Under the pieces are notes generated by a model, which saw only the letters and a program-made list of their open reading frames with translations, made no database searches and had not been told where the DNA came from. 64,000 bases of DNA from assembly GCA_033002965.1 (NCBI GenBank), contig JAURVB010010252.1:1-64000 (forward strand), read 5' to 3'. This DNA is from Piper betle (Eukaryota; Streptophyta; Magnoliopsida; Piperales; Piperaceae). The stretch's first letter is position 1, and each line of letters begins with the position of its first letter. The translations under genes and the position numbers were made by a program. Positions 23,859-36,492 of the stretch are shown here, piece by piece.

Positions 23859-25154
23859 GGGTTATAGAAATTCTGAACGCAATTTTCTCCTTCTATAACG
23901 GGTTGTTGGACCCAACGCTTTAGATGGTCTTGATCTGAGCTTTTTGCCCATATATATATTTCATATACCCATAAGGGGGTCCCACTATGTCACAAGTTGT
24001 CAGTCGTCCAGATCGTGCCCATGGCAAGATCTGAACCGTACACTCAACCTTATCTTCACCATGTTATAGTTCCACATCTTTCACAATTTCTAAATTTACA
24101 CCCTTTAGCGCCGCTGCCACTTCGCTTGCCGCCAACGAGTCTACGCCTCTTCCCCAGCCACCGGACGGACACCCCCATGACCTCCTCGTGGCCGGCTTTC
24201 CAGTTGTACCTCTCACGACCCCCAGTGCCGCCGCTGGCGAGAGAGTTTTTACAACCTACTTCCACCGTCGCCATTCGAACAATTTTTCAGCACCAGCAAG
24301 CCACCACCAGCCAATCCGACCACCCCTACAGGTTCTATTCGGTGAGATCTCCATTTTGAGACAAGACACGAAGACTACAGCGGCCTCTACCGCCACCGCC
24401 AACGTCCCCCTATCCAGTGGCGATCCATCCCCCTTTGCTTGCTATGTTTCGTCCAGCCAGTGGCTAGAATCTGCCGGTCATCACCACCACCACCTTCACC
24501 TTGACTCCACCTTCTGATCCTGAGTGGCGGCAAACCCAGTCATGCCGCCGTTGGCATTCTCCGGTGATGGGAACCTCCATCCCTCATGTTCGGCCCGTTT
24601 ACTTGCCTGCCCATGTCAGGTCCGCATGGTCGTGCCTGCATCCACCTGCCCATGCCGAGTCTGCCAGGTATCATGTCTGTGTCATGACCACCAAGTGGTC
24701 ATGTCTGCCAAGTCAACCCAGCTGTTTATTTAACCCAGATCGGATTGGTTCAGTACTTTCGACTCAGTTTGGTTTACCTTGCTTCGGTGGAGTTCAGCTC
24801 ATTTTAAGCCGTTTCTCGACCGTTTTTTATAATTTGAGAACCTATACATTAGTTTAGATGCATATTCACATTGTTTAGTATGTTTTGATATTATGAGTTT
24901 TTTTTCATTATTTATTAATTATTTTATTTGTTTATTTATTTATGATTATTCATTTCTTGTTATGTATATATTTGATGATTATGATGAATGATTATGTGAC
25001 TAATTATTTTTTATTGAATGTATTTATCTTATTTTATTCAATTAATTGATTGTTTATTAATTTTTTTCCTACTTGTGTTATTATTTATATGTATTTAGTC
25101 GTATGCTCATATATTTGATATTTGTATTATTATTCTTTATTATTAATTAATATT

Positions 25155-25192
25155 AGTCAATTAATTAATTAATTAATTAATTAATTAATTGT
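25155..25192. repeat. ATTA microsatellite
   Basis: About eight to nine tandem TTAA/ATTA units within the AT-rich part of the LTR. Confidence 0.9.
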
Positions 25193-26509
25193 TTGTTTGT
25201 TTATTTAATTATTTATATGTTTACTAACACGAGTTTATATGATATTTACTCTTATTTAACCGTGTATTTATATAGTATAATTATATTATTATTACATTAT
25301 TAGAGTATTTATGATCATTTACTTATTATTTACTTACTTACCTATGAGTAAATTTATTTGTTTATGTATTTATTTATTTATTTTTATTATTATTATGTCT
25401 CAATTTACCTGCCATGTGTTTAGTTCTAGGCTTGTTAACAGTGCTTTCTTTATTACATTGTACTGATGATGTAAGCACATACCACGAACATGTATCTTGT
25501 AAAGATGTAATTACTTTACTTAGTAGTGGGTTCCGATCTAGGTCTTGGAGTCCGAGCTCACTGTAGATGTGCTGATACGTTTGGAGTTTGGACCATAGGT
25601 CTGTAGGGTTCTCCCTCTCTGCTTGACTCCTTGCATGTTGAGTTTAATCGTGTTTTATATGTAAGACAACATCGGTGGCATTTTATTTTATCCCTCCCAT
25701 ATAAGGCTATTTAGCTGTGTTTTTACACATATTTAATAAAACCAGAAGAATGAGACCCCTTGTTGGTTTTTGAATTAAAGTTTTAGAAATATATGATACA
25801 AACCTCTATCCTAAGTCTATTATATAAGTACGTGCATATTAACGGATTTCATGAATAAGAGAGTGAGTGGTATGGAGATATTTATGAATCACACTAGTAC
25901 TCCTCCAAACCCTGAGGTAGTGCTGTGTATGAGGGTAATGCATAACACAACATATTTTTTGAATTCGTGGCACCAACTTAACTGTTTTTTTTGCCACTTG
26001 AGTACTGTGGTAAGTGATATGGAAGATGTGAGGACATAAGCATTGTATATATGAATATGATTATAAGACGTGCATGCTAGCCGGCACTTGCTGAAGTATG
26101 TTTGCTTACCACCCAGTGTGAGGCAATCTTGAAGTTTCATAAGTTATTGTAGGTAATGGAATACCCATTTGCCAATTTATATTAGTGATTTTTCAGACCA
26201 ATAATATTCGTTACTTACATTTTTCATATAATATATGTAGGTCTTGAAATCTTTAGTTAACTTTGGTGAGAGAATAGATAAATGCTACACACACTTTCGC
26301 TCAGTGTAGTTATTTACTTTCTTTCATTTATATTCGATGTGTCTTGACATGTATTTAACGGTGTCTTCCATTCTCATGACACTAAGAAGGTTGTTTCGAT
26401 CTATTTCCTTGATCGAGCCATACCGATCGACAACTTTGAACATGATTCGACTCGATTGCAACATTTTTTATTTAGATCTTAGGTGAACCAAAATCGGGGT
26501 ATTACAAAT

Positions 26510-26522
26510 TGGTATCAAAGCC
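26510..26522 (+). promoter_or_regulatory. Primer-binding site of element C
   Basis: TGGTATCAAAGCC, one mismatch from the initiator tRNA-Met complementary sequence TGGTATCAGAGCC, three bases after the LTR end TTACA. Confidence 0.85.
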
Positions 26523-29093
26523 ATGTCTTGGTTGATTGAGATGGAAGAATTTTATTTTGAGCTAAGTGTGTGGAGTTGTCCTTAGCCAAGTCGATATGAA
26601 TTTTCTTAAGATTTCATATTGTGAGCTGAGTCAGACCTGAACAGTGCATGTTTCAACGTTAATGGTTATATAAGTTATGAAAAATGAGATTATAATTTTA
26701 GTAGATGCCAACATCGATCTCATGCCATGATAAGTTTGGACAATTGTCCTTCCCTTTACTCTGGTAGAGATTTGGACTACTAAGAGTGTCCACATGCTTA
26801 GTCAATTGAAGTTCAGATGAATAGTGGCCAGGAGTATGTGAAGCATCAAGAGACCAGTGGGGGCTTAACATTATCTTTCCATCGTACGTGTCATCACTAT
26901 GATCCAAACATCTCCGGATCAGATATGCGTGGTTAGATAACTTGAGCTGAGTTGATATCAGCTACCTCGAGGGAATAGACACATGAGATAAACATGATAG
27001 AGACAATAATGGGTTCACAATATACATGATCAGGATTAGGCTTCAGCACATAGATAGCACAATCGTCGTTCGAGTAGCACAACCACCGTCTGAGTTACAC
27101 AACCAACGTCTAAGTATTACAACTGCTGTCTGTAATGCACAACTACCTTCTGAGTTGCCCAACCACTGATCGCGGTACTACCACCAACTGAATGCACATT
27201 ATTGCCATCTGGATTTACAACCACCGTTTGTATATTGCACTATGCTGACTGAATGGAATAGTTATTATAGAAGTATGGGCCACGTAGTTACCTCACCGTA
27301 CAAGATGACAACTACTTGAGGATGTTCTTATCATTGCACAGAGACCACATGTCATAGTTTTGAAGCAAAGTAGAGTCTTGAGGACAACATATAGCTATGC
27401 TAACATCATTCGGGCAGAGAAAAGTTATGCACACTAGAATTATTTGGATGTAATGGCACATGATTGACTTCATTAGCCATCTTGCGTACCATCGCCTTGA
27501 CTTGATATTTTTGGGTCAAATGTGTATTGCAAGATAGTGTTAGTGACGGTCTTATAGGTATCATCCACCAGCATTAGTGATAGTCATCAAAAAAATGTGC
27601 ATGGACAAACTTAGAGAACATGATAGTATGATATCTAGATGGGGTGGCCATAGTGGTTAGATTGTTCAGTCAGCATAATAGTAGATGTATGACTTATAAC
27701 CAGGGTATACAAATTATGTAAATAGTTAGACATCCAGAATGCCTCCAGCTATTAAAAGAAGTTTGACTCATATTAGAATTTTGGCATAAAAGATGGGTTT
27801 AGTGAGCGAGTGTCTTTTAGATAGACCATGTTTTGTTTGCTCTTCGCCAGCACGATTAGGTCCTTACCTAATGACATGAGATTGAGCCTTTGCCCCAAGT
27901 ATAAGAGGTACTTTCGTGAAACTGTTTAGGACTTATAGTGCAGGTGGCTAATGACAAACTAGTTTGGAAGAGACAACATCACTCAAGCTTGAGAGCGACG
28001 CAGACAGAGGCTTCAGTTAGACTGTCGAAAGCAAATAGAGGGACACCAGGTATGCTCATCTTAACTGACAGTTTTGCTTGAGAGTCTACCATAAACCGAG
28101 TAGTTATGTGAGTCAAGATTATTGATACAAATTGGTCTAGAATGGTACGTCACACCCCACTGAAGAACGGATGAGACACATGTGAAACCTCACTATGAGT
28201 CCCCATAGACTCAAGGATAGATAATGGCTCTTTGGGTCATTTGACCCCCATCCGTTTAGAAGTGCATGACTAGTAGGGTATCAAAAAACACATGCCTATT
28301 GTTAGTTGATTAAATTAGAGCCACTTAGGAGCCATCTCTTAGGCTCATCATTGATTGGTTATTTCATAGGCTGGACACCTATGGCGGAGTCTACTCGTGA
28401 TGATCTTTGACACATGTCCATTGACCTCCCCATATGTTTGAGCCACCTAGAGTCCTATATGAGTTTTTATTACAAGGATGACTACTATGATTACCCTTAC
28501 ACCACCATAGATAAAGTGATGTACATGTGGATGAGACATATACTCTTCCAGCAGACTAGACCACATGTGGATGAGACATATACTAGTTAGAGTTCTAGAG
28601 GAGTGAGACCTTTTTTCCATGAGTGATCTAGTCTCTTTCTATAGGACCAGAGAGGTTAGACAGGGGGTTGAGCCTCTACCCAAGTATTTTCACACTCACC
28701 CTTCCACATATACTAGTCTTACTATATATTTACTCGATGGTTGAGATTAGCAAACATTACCTAGTGCATGCACCACCGACCAGATGTAGACTCCACAATT
28801 CTATACAGAGTATGTTTTCATACTCCTTGAGACACGTTATACATGTATAGGTGCTCTCGCCTTCATTCCATCACAAAGAGCCTCTACAATAGTAGTTAGT
28901 GGTATTATAGAAAGCTACAAGAGCCATAGCACATAGCAGAGTCATAGTAGCTATCCTTGTTTGATTATGGAATCGAGTGAGATATTTGATTATGGAATCG
29001 AGTGAGATATTTGATTCGCGATTGAGTTAGCTAAGATCTAGTGATCAGTCTAGTTCCTCTTATAGGGACACTTGAGTGTTTGATATAAACTGA
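26523..29093 (+). mobile_element. Internal region of element C, non-coding
   Basis: It follows the LTR and primer site and is cut at the right by the Athila-type LTR. I find no gag or pol motif and no ORF longer than about 70 codons. It contains a 20-bp minisatellite (27053-27245), a short duplication of about 27 bp (GATTATGGAATCGAGTGAG, 28965-29020) and a duplicated GGATGAGACATATACT (28530-28585). It may be a fully decayed gag-pol or the spacer of a large non-autonomous element. Confidence 0.5.
27053..27245. repeat. About 20-bp minisatellite
   Basis: Degenerate tandem units around GCACAACCACCGTCTGAGTT, roughly nine copies, inside the internal region of element C. The unit is not a multiple of three, and stops occur in all frames I checked. 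Confidence 0.8.
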
Positions 29094-30260
29094 TGTTAGT
29101 ATAATTTTAATGACGTGCAAATATGCATGGTCTAAACAAGTAAGATAATGATAAATTTTCAAATATCATCCCACAGAGAAATAAATTTACTTATGTTAAT
29201 AGTAGAAAATAGAACTAAGAGCAAAACAACAACAAACAGAGATTTTTAGTTTAAGAAAAATTTTAAGAAAAATTTTGTTCCTAGAGTCAAATTTTCCTTA
29301 ACAATAAATTAATCTTCATCACATTTTACTCTTATCTTCTATTCCGTCAAATTATCAATCTAGAATAATTATATGGCATGGTGGCTCTCACTCCTTCATG
29401 CTTCTATTATTTTGCCTAAATTTCTACCTCATCATGATAATTAATTAATCAACAAAATAACACATTAAGATTTGCCTTACGGTCGCATACGGTGTTCTAT
29501 ATCTTCCGCCCAAAACAACAAACAAGTCAAAAGACTCATCGTATGATGAATAATCAATGACTAATCTAATTAATTTCTCCTGAAATCTAATTAAACCTCT
29601 TGATCTAAGAAATAAGAGATCAGTGTACTTTTAGCATTACGAACAAGATAATTCCAATAATCCGATTAAATAAAAGAGTAAGAGGTTGGAATGAATTCAA
29701 TTAAGCCATGTTAAGTTCTATTCGACTCTAAAACAAAATAAAAGATTACTCCATAATAAAAATAGAAAACAATATAAAGAAGAAACTGCTTTTCATTATT
29801 AAAAGAAAAGAATTACAAAAACTAGACTACTTCTAAGCCAAGGGTTATGATATCTCAAACAACAAATGACCACCCCTTTATATAGAAGATAAAATGACCA
29901 TAAGATACAAGAATTCTACGAAGGTAATCACAAATCAATGTATTCTAATTGATTATGATGTCCATTTAAATTTCCAACTCCTCAACATACTCAAATGCAA
30001 CCAAAGCAATGTACATTCATCCTCATGGATCTTTGTGAAATCCTTGTAGTAACTATTGGGTGACCATGACCTTTCAATTTCAAAGCTTAATTTGTTTCAT
30101 ATTTTTTTGCATTAAAACTCCAAAATTAAGCATATCTCATAAAATATTAATTAACTAGAATAAAACGAGAAATATCACATAATTAATAATGCTTATACCT
30201 AAGAAGTACAAATTCACATTAAAAACATGGGTAAATATTGTATCCTTTAAACACTTAACA
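29094..30260 (-). mobile_element. 3' LTR of Athila-like element
   Basis: Minus-orientation LTR of about 1.17 kb that starts TGTTAAGTGTTT right after a purine tract (AAGTTTGGGGGTG, 30261-30273) and ends ...TACTAACA at 29094. Gene-free. The partner LTR is not in the window, so the boundaries rest on the purine tract and the TG...CA ends only. Confidence 0.65.
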
Positions 30261-31404
30261 CACCCCCAAACTTAAACTTTTGCCCGTCCTGAGCAAAATG
30301 TCACAACAAAGAAAATTTTACTACACAAAAATATTTAGTCTCCATTATGTTCTAATATAATTGTTAATCAAACTATCTAGAGGCAACAAGATGTCAATCA
30401 AATCAAAAATTCCCTTTAATCAATCACACCCAAAAGAAGGCTCTCCATATGTGTGTGTGTGTAAGTTAATCCTTTTGCTTATCCTTCTCATATGCAATAA
30501 GAAAACAACACTCTAGCTCATGTTAAAATATGTTTGCCATTTGCCCTCATCTCCACTAATGTAATCAATTTTTTTTTGTAGTTTATATATGTTTGCAACA
30601 AAGATAACTAGCTTTACCTTTTCACGTGAACTCCCATAATTACTGAATTACAAAGGCCCGGTTACTCAGCAAAGTAGCCAACATGCAAAGAGAGATAACT
30701 AGCTTCACCTTTTGATGGGAACACTCATAATTACTGAGTTACAAAGGCCCGGTTACTCAGCAAAGTAGTCATTGCACAAATTTATTTATTTATGTTTTTT
30801 AAAGAAGAAAATAAAAATGCTAAGACAAACCTAAAACAACCAGAGCCATCATGCAAATTCCTATAATTAAAGTATTTTACCTAGTGCAACACATTCATTG
30901 AAATCATCTAAACCAAAGGATTGTGAAAACAATATAAGGTCTAGAACCAACTCTCGAATGTAATCATTTACTCAGTTTATTTCTCATATCAATTAACCAA
31001 GTTTTTCCAAGAAAGGTAAGGCTAATTCACATGTATCTATCATTGAACCAAAAGAATAATATAATGTTGAATAATAAAATTTTTACACTAAACTACATTA
31101 TTTATATATATGCATATCTAAATCTAAACATGAGTTGAGCATGAACAATATGTACAAAATTAAGGCATCCCCCCACACTTAAACTAAACTTTGTCCTCAA
31201 TGTTGAAAAAAATAAGAATAAAAATAAAGAGATAGAAGTGAAAGACAACTCCTTCCACCAATTAGTCAGTCGATGATTATAATGAATAATTGAATTTGTA
31301 CTTGGCCCATTCTTGGGTTGCCTCCATAGAAGCTCTTGGGATAACGTCTACAGCCAGACGCTTGTTCCTCGTTCTTTACTTAATGTGATGGAGGACTTCC
31401 AAAG
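30261..31404 (-). mobile_element. 3' untranslated region of Athila-like element with two PPT-like tracts
   Basis: On minus, the end of pol is followed by TTGAGGACAAAG...AAGTGTGGGGGGA (31195-31166), then about 900 bp of AT-rich sequence, then a second tract AAGTTTGGGGGTG at 30273-30261. A direct repeat of about 85 bp with the core ACAAAGGCCCGGTTACTCAG occurs twice (30600-30690 and 30690-30775). No env-like ORF is seen. Confidence 0.6.
30598..30776. repeat. About 85-bp direct repeat, two copies
   Basis: Both copies contain GATAACTAGCTT(T/C)ACCTTTT and ACAAAGGCCCGGTTACTCAG and end GCAAAGTAG(C/T)CA. They differ by a handful of bases. Confidence 0.85.
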
Positions 31405-34318
31405 TCACTCCCCTTCATAATAGTATTTCAGTCTACATCCATTAACTTTAAATAATCGATCCCCGTGTTCCGTCTTAATTTTAATTGCATTGTGTGGAAA
31501 AACTATTTGCACTATGTAAGGACCATACCATCTTAATTTCAATTTTCCTTTGAAAATTTTTAACCTTGAGTCATATAACAATACCTTTTGTCTAGGAGAA
31601 AATGGTTTAGAAGCAATTCTCTGATCATGCCATGCTTTGGATTTTTCCTTATGGATTTTGGCATTTTCATAAGAAGCTCTCCTAATTTCTTCTAATTTAA
31701 TAAGTTGTTGTAGTCTCATTTTTCCACCTGCTTCCAAGTCAAAATTCAAATCCTTAATGGCCCAATAATATTTATGCTCTAATTTAGGGGAAGATGGCAA
31801 GCCTTTCCAAACACTAATTGATAAGGGGACATGCCAATTAGTATCTTGAATACTGTTCTATAAGCCCATAGAGCATCTAACCGAATAGACCAATCTTTTC
31901 TATTACGTTTTACTACCTTTTCTAGAATTTTAAGAATCTCTCAATTGGATACTTCAGCCTAACCATTAGTTTGTGGATGGTAAGTGATGGCAACCTTATG
32001 TTTCACTCCATACTTAGCCAATAAGGCTTCAAATTGCCTATTGCAAAAGTGAGGCCCTCCATCACTAATGATTGCCTAAGGTGTACCAAATCTGGTAAAT
32101 ATATTCTTCTTGAAAAACTTAACCACCACCTTGGCATCATTCGAAGGTGAAGCTACTACTTCAACCCATTTAGAAACATAATTAACAACTAAAAGAATAT
32201 AAGTGTTAGAGTTTGATGGAGGAAAAGGACCTATAAAATCTATACCCCATACATCAAATAATTCTACTTCAAGAATAGAGTTGAGAGGCATTTTGTTTTT
32301 CCTTAATCGATTTCTAGCCCTTTGACAGCGATCACATCTCTCAACAAAATGTCTTGCATCTTTAAATAGTTTAGGCTAAAATAATCCTGATTGGAGAACT
32401 TTCATCGCTAATCTAGTACTTCCAAAGTGCCCGCCATAATCTCTTGAGTGACAAGGATGAAGTATGGACTCCATTTCATCTTCTAGTACACAACATCTTA
32501 TCATCCCATTAGTACATTGCTTGAAGAGAAGAGGAACATCCCAAAATATGACTTAGCCTCACGAAGAAATCATTTCTTTTGTTCAAAGTTCAAGTTTAGT
32601 GGCATCTTCCCACTAACTAAGTACTTTTCTAAATCAGCAAACCATGGGACAGCACCACTTTCACTGACCAATATGTTTTCATCAAGGTAAACCTTATTCA
32701 CAGGTGGATCATCCTTCATGTTGTGTGTTTTTCTCAACCAAGAAAAGTGGCCCGCTACAACATTCTCACTTCCTTTCCTGTTCTTAATCTTGACATCAAA
32801 TTCCTACAATGAAAGAACCCAATGGATTAGCCTGGTTTGGAATCCTTCTTAGACAAAAGGTATTTTAGAGTAGCATGATCAATATATACAATAACCTTAG
32901 AACTTAGCAAATATGATCTTATCAATAGCATGCACTACTGCTAATAATTCTTTATTCAGTTGTAGTATAATTGCATTGTATATCATTCAATGTCTTACTA
33001 ATGTAGTAGATAACATAAAAATGTGCCTTCCTTTAGCCTAATACAACACCTTTTGCATGATCACTGGCACCACAAACATTAATTCAAAAGGTTGTGACCA
33101 ATCCGGTGAAATCAATTTTTGTTTCAATGTATCAAAAGATTTCAAACATGCATCATCGAAATAAAAAATTGCATCTTTTTCTAGTAAAGCACATATTGGT
33201 TTTGAGATATGAGAAAAATACTTTATAAACGATCTGTAAAATCTCGCAGATCCTAGAAAACTTTTAATTTCTTTCCCTGATGTGGGAGGTGGGAGCTTCT
33301 CATAGCTACAACTTTGCCTTGTCTACTTCAAGTCCTTGGCATAAAACTTTATGTACCAAAACTATTTCTTTTTGTACCATAAAATGACATTTGTCCTAAT
33401 TAAGAACAAAATTAGTGTCTTGACAATGTTTAAGAATGCTAGATAAAATAGATAAGCAATCATCGAAAATCTCTCCAAAAACAATAAAGTCATCCATAAA
33501 TACTTCTAGGCCATGTTCAATCATATTAGTAAAGATGGCCATCATGCATTTCTGAAATATAGCAAGAGTGTTACACAAGCCGAAGAGCATTTACCAAAAG
33601 CAAAAGTGCTATAAGGACAAGCGAACAATGTCTTCTCTTGATCCTCGGGTGCAATGGCAATCAGATTGTAACCTAAATACCAATTAAGAAAAAAAAGTGA
33701 GCATTCCCAGCTAATCTATCAAGCATTTGATCAATAAAAAGAAGAGAGAAATGAGTCTTTTTTGTAGCCTTGTTAAGCTTCCTATAGTCCATGCATACAT
33801 GCAACCCCGTGATGGTTATTGTAGAAATCAGCTCATCTCTCTTATGAGCAATGGGATATATCACTCCGGCATCCAACCACTAAATAATTTCCTTCTTGAC
33901 CACTTCTTTCATATTGGGGTTGAGTCATTGCTGGTACTCTACAGTTAAATTACATCCATCCACTAAATTGATTCTATGCATACAAAGGGATGGATCGACA
34001 CATTTTATGTCTACTATAGTCCAAACAATATCTGATTTGTGTTCCTTTAGTATTCTAATCAGCTTCTCTTCTGGCAACATAGTAAGCTTTGAGGAAATAA
34101 TAGCAGGAAGAGTGTCATTAGGCCCTAAGAAAGTATACTTGAGAGATTTGGAAGTTGTTCGAGCTCTAAAATAGGTGGTACTTCAATTGATGGCAGCAAT
34201 CTGTGGAATGGTAGCCAATAGGTTTCCACAACTCTGAAATTCCAAGGCAAAATTGGTTGTGAATCGAATAGTTTAATCATCTCATCCACATCAATATCAT
34301 CTTCACAAAGAGAATTTA
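31405..34318 (-). pseudogene. Decayed pol of an Athila-like Ty3/Gypsy element
   Basis: Read on minus: a pre-RT linker at 34318-34125 (PSIEVPPILELEQLP); RT at 33890-33390 with CMDYRKLNKATKK and catalytic FMDDFIVFG; RNase H region 33250-32600 in broken frames; integrase zinc-finger remnant near 32340 (FVERCDRCQRARN); integrase core 32291-32076 (ELFDVWGIDFIGPFPPS and YVSKWVEVVASPSNDAK); integrase C-terminal part 31800-31405 ([15 protein letters not shown] text, then KVLLYDSRLKIFKGKLKLRW). The ELFDVWGIDFIGPFP and 'SRLK.F.GKLK.RW' blocks are typical of Athila. Frameshifts and stops split it into at least five pieces. At 34319 it is broken by insertion of another element's LTR. Confidence 0.88.
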
Positions 34319-35216
34319 TATAACACCCCATTTCCAAACCGTTCGGTAATCTACTAGGTTCCATTAAATTGACATGGATCTGCCCTCAGCGTCTTAAGAT
34401 GGAGATGCAAACATGAAATGCATGGATGGGATGCTTGGGTTCTAACGTGGTCCTACAAGCACGAAATAATGTGCAAGCAAAAACAAGACAATGCAACAAG
34501 CAAGGAATTCAAATAAAAATTCATTAATTTTTTTAAGTAAAAATGGACAGAGCCTCCCCTAAAAGTATAATGGGGGCTACCCTGTAACAGTAAACATCAT
34601 ATATTTATATCAATATGCGTCAAAACATAATCCAAACATTTCATTTTCCATCACATTCTAGCCATCCTTGATTTGTAGTTTACCTTGCATATTTTTCATT
34701 TTCCATTTCCGTTCACATGCAAAATGCTCATAATAAATTCACAGTTATAGCATATAAAATTCATTAACACAATTCACTACACGTCATCATCACTACATAC
34801 ACTTGGTAGGTACATGTGTGCGCAATTTTTGTGCTGCTCCTCTACAGTCTCGACAACTCTCATTCCTCAAGGTGCTCACCTACGAATATAATAGGAAACC
34901 ATCAATAACGAGTGTTACTGGTTTAAAAATATAACTAATATCAAACTAACTATGAGGGCAAACTCTCATATGAAATAAAATATCATAAAATCTCTAAAAG
35001 GACAACCACTGAACTGAAAAAAATACCCGCCCAAACTCATTTTTCACTGTCTTTTTGACATTATCATCATATATTATGGTACACATGACTCTCACCACTC
35101 ATAACACACGGCTAGCCTCGACTCAGTACGCAATTCATGAAACTGACTCAATTTGAACCAACTAGTTCGCTGTTGTAAAACTCTGACTCAAGTCACAGGC
35201 TTTACAACCTTCCCTC
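34319..35216 (-). mobile_element. 3' LTR of element D (898 bp)
   Basis: Minus-orientation LTR, start TGTAAAGCCTGTGACTT at 35216, end GGGGTGTTATA at 34319. It follows a purine tract (TAAGGAGGGAAGGT, 35230-35217). The end half matches the LTR at 48917-49650 (CTAATCTACTAGGTTC, GAAATGCATGGATGGGATGC, TGCAAGCAAAAACAAGACAATG). It sits inside Athila pol. The start halves of the two LTRs differ, so one may be a recombinant or a related family member. Confidence 0.75.
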
Positions 35217-36487
35217 CTTATAAAAATTTCATCTTCGAAATTTTAAATTAAGGAGACTTCACTCTTGTAGTTATCTACCAAATGTCAAATATGAAGTGAG
35301 ATGCGTGCATACTTGGTATGTTTGTCGTATCTTCCAATGCTTCAGCAATCGTGGTTGTGTCCATCCCCAATGCCCATGGTGGTACCGATGTGGATGGTCC
35401 TACTGGTAGTGTTATTTGCACTCCTCTCTAATCCAAGGCCTACTATTCTTATCTTGTCATGACAGCTTTCATTCCTCTATGCTGTGGTCGCTACTGGGGA
35501 GCCAGGAGCGCAAGTCTCTGCGAAGGTGCTGGGAGTATAACCTATTCGGTCTGGCCACTTGGACAAGTTGCTGCTCTATGCCATGGTTGACCGCATTTGT
35601 AGTATGCATATGTGCCTGCTTTGCACTTTGTGGCTCTATGTCAAGGCTGACCACAGATGTATCATGCATCTATGCCTGCTCTGCACTATGTGGTTCTATG
35701 TCCTGTCTAACCGCATCTGTAGCATGAGTGTATTCTACATCTTTGTTGTGCTCCTTGCTTTGGCTCCGGTGAGGTGTAGGAGCTATAACTCGTTCTGCCT
35801 CATTTGCAGCTCTCACAAATCACCGAAAGTAGCAAACTTCCTATCCAAATAGGCAATCCTGATCTTGTGATGGAGGCCTTCGTAAAATCGCTCTATCTCT
35901 AAACCTGGTCTTGTATTTCATCACCGTCATGGGTCCTTGCCTCAAGGTTTGGAATTCCCGCTCCTTCCACTTCCTAACATTTGGCAGGAAGTACTTTCTA
36001 TCTAATTCTGCACTAAATTCCTCCCACGTGATGTCCTGAGGCTGACGATGGGTAAATATAGAATTCTGGACTGAACTCCACAATATCCTGGTTTCATCCT
36101 GGAATGCTCCTATGATGATGCATACTCGGTGCTCTGTGGGGCATGCCATAGTGTCAAACACTCCTATAGCTGATGATATCCACAAGAATGCCTCTTCTAC
36201 ATCCAACTTTCCAACGAAAAGTCATCCACCATTCTTCATGAACCTTTCATACTACCATAGTTCCAATTTCCTCGTATCCATTGATCTGTTCAATCCTTCT
36301 CCTTGCTCATACCGAGGAAATTGTGGCCCCATACTTGCTGGTACACCGTCAAATCCTGGAGCTCCACTTCTGCCTGCAGTTTGCCCACTACCTGCTACTA
36401 CGGTCCACTGATGTCTGGTCTCATCCTTGCCTGAAGTGGGGCAAATAGAGGAGATGTTGTTACAGTAGCCCTCTGTTGCAGCGGTGG
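35217..36487 (-). pseudogene. Gag remnant of element D, 3' piece
   Basis: Minus strand, 36206-35841 (121 codons): a Gypsy gag core with WEEFSAELDRKYF, then KWKEREFQTLRQGPMTVMKY and a FRDRA segment. Upstream (36480-36250) lies the low-complexity gag N-terminal part (RMRPDISG... and FDGVPA..GPQFPRYE). Below 35840 lies a 20-residue in-frame tandem repeat and then the purine tract. Protease, RT, RNase H and integrase are absent between gag and the purine tract, so pol has been deleted or the element was non-autonomous. Gag is split at 36488 by a solo LTR. Confidence 0.7.
35574..35735 (-). repeat. 60-bp tandem repeat, 2.7 units
   Basis: Units start CTCTATG at 35574 and 35634, and TTCTATG at 35694. 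Sixty bases is 20 codons, and the minus strand stays open through 35669-35469, giving a repeated QAHMHTTNAVNHGIEQQ-like segment. Confidence 0.85.
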
Positions 36488-36492
36488 AGGAG
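36488..36492. repeat. Target-site duplication AGGAG, left copy
   Basis: AGGAG at 36488-36492 is repeated exactly at 39795-39799, on either side of the LTR. Confidence 0.9.

Larger units (their letters stand above)
23407..26506 (+). mobile_element. 5' LTR of element C, 3.1 kb
   Basis: Plus-orientation LTR from TGTAAAACACCATTTT to GGGGTATTACA, followed two bases later by a primer site. It is the reference copy of the family also seen at 1-1455, 2750-3876 and 18830-21767. It holds a GC-rich block (24090-24700), a long AT-rich block (24890-25440) with an ATTA microsatellite, and a hairpin insertion at 23792-23858. ORFs within (such as 23997-24857) are reading frames of the GC-rich LTR block. No downstream partner LTR lies in the window. 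Confidence 0.85.
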
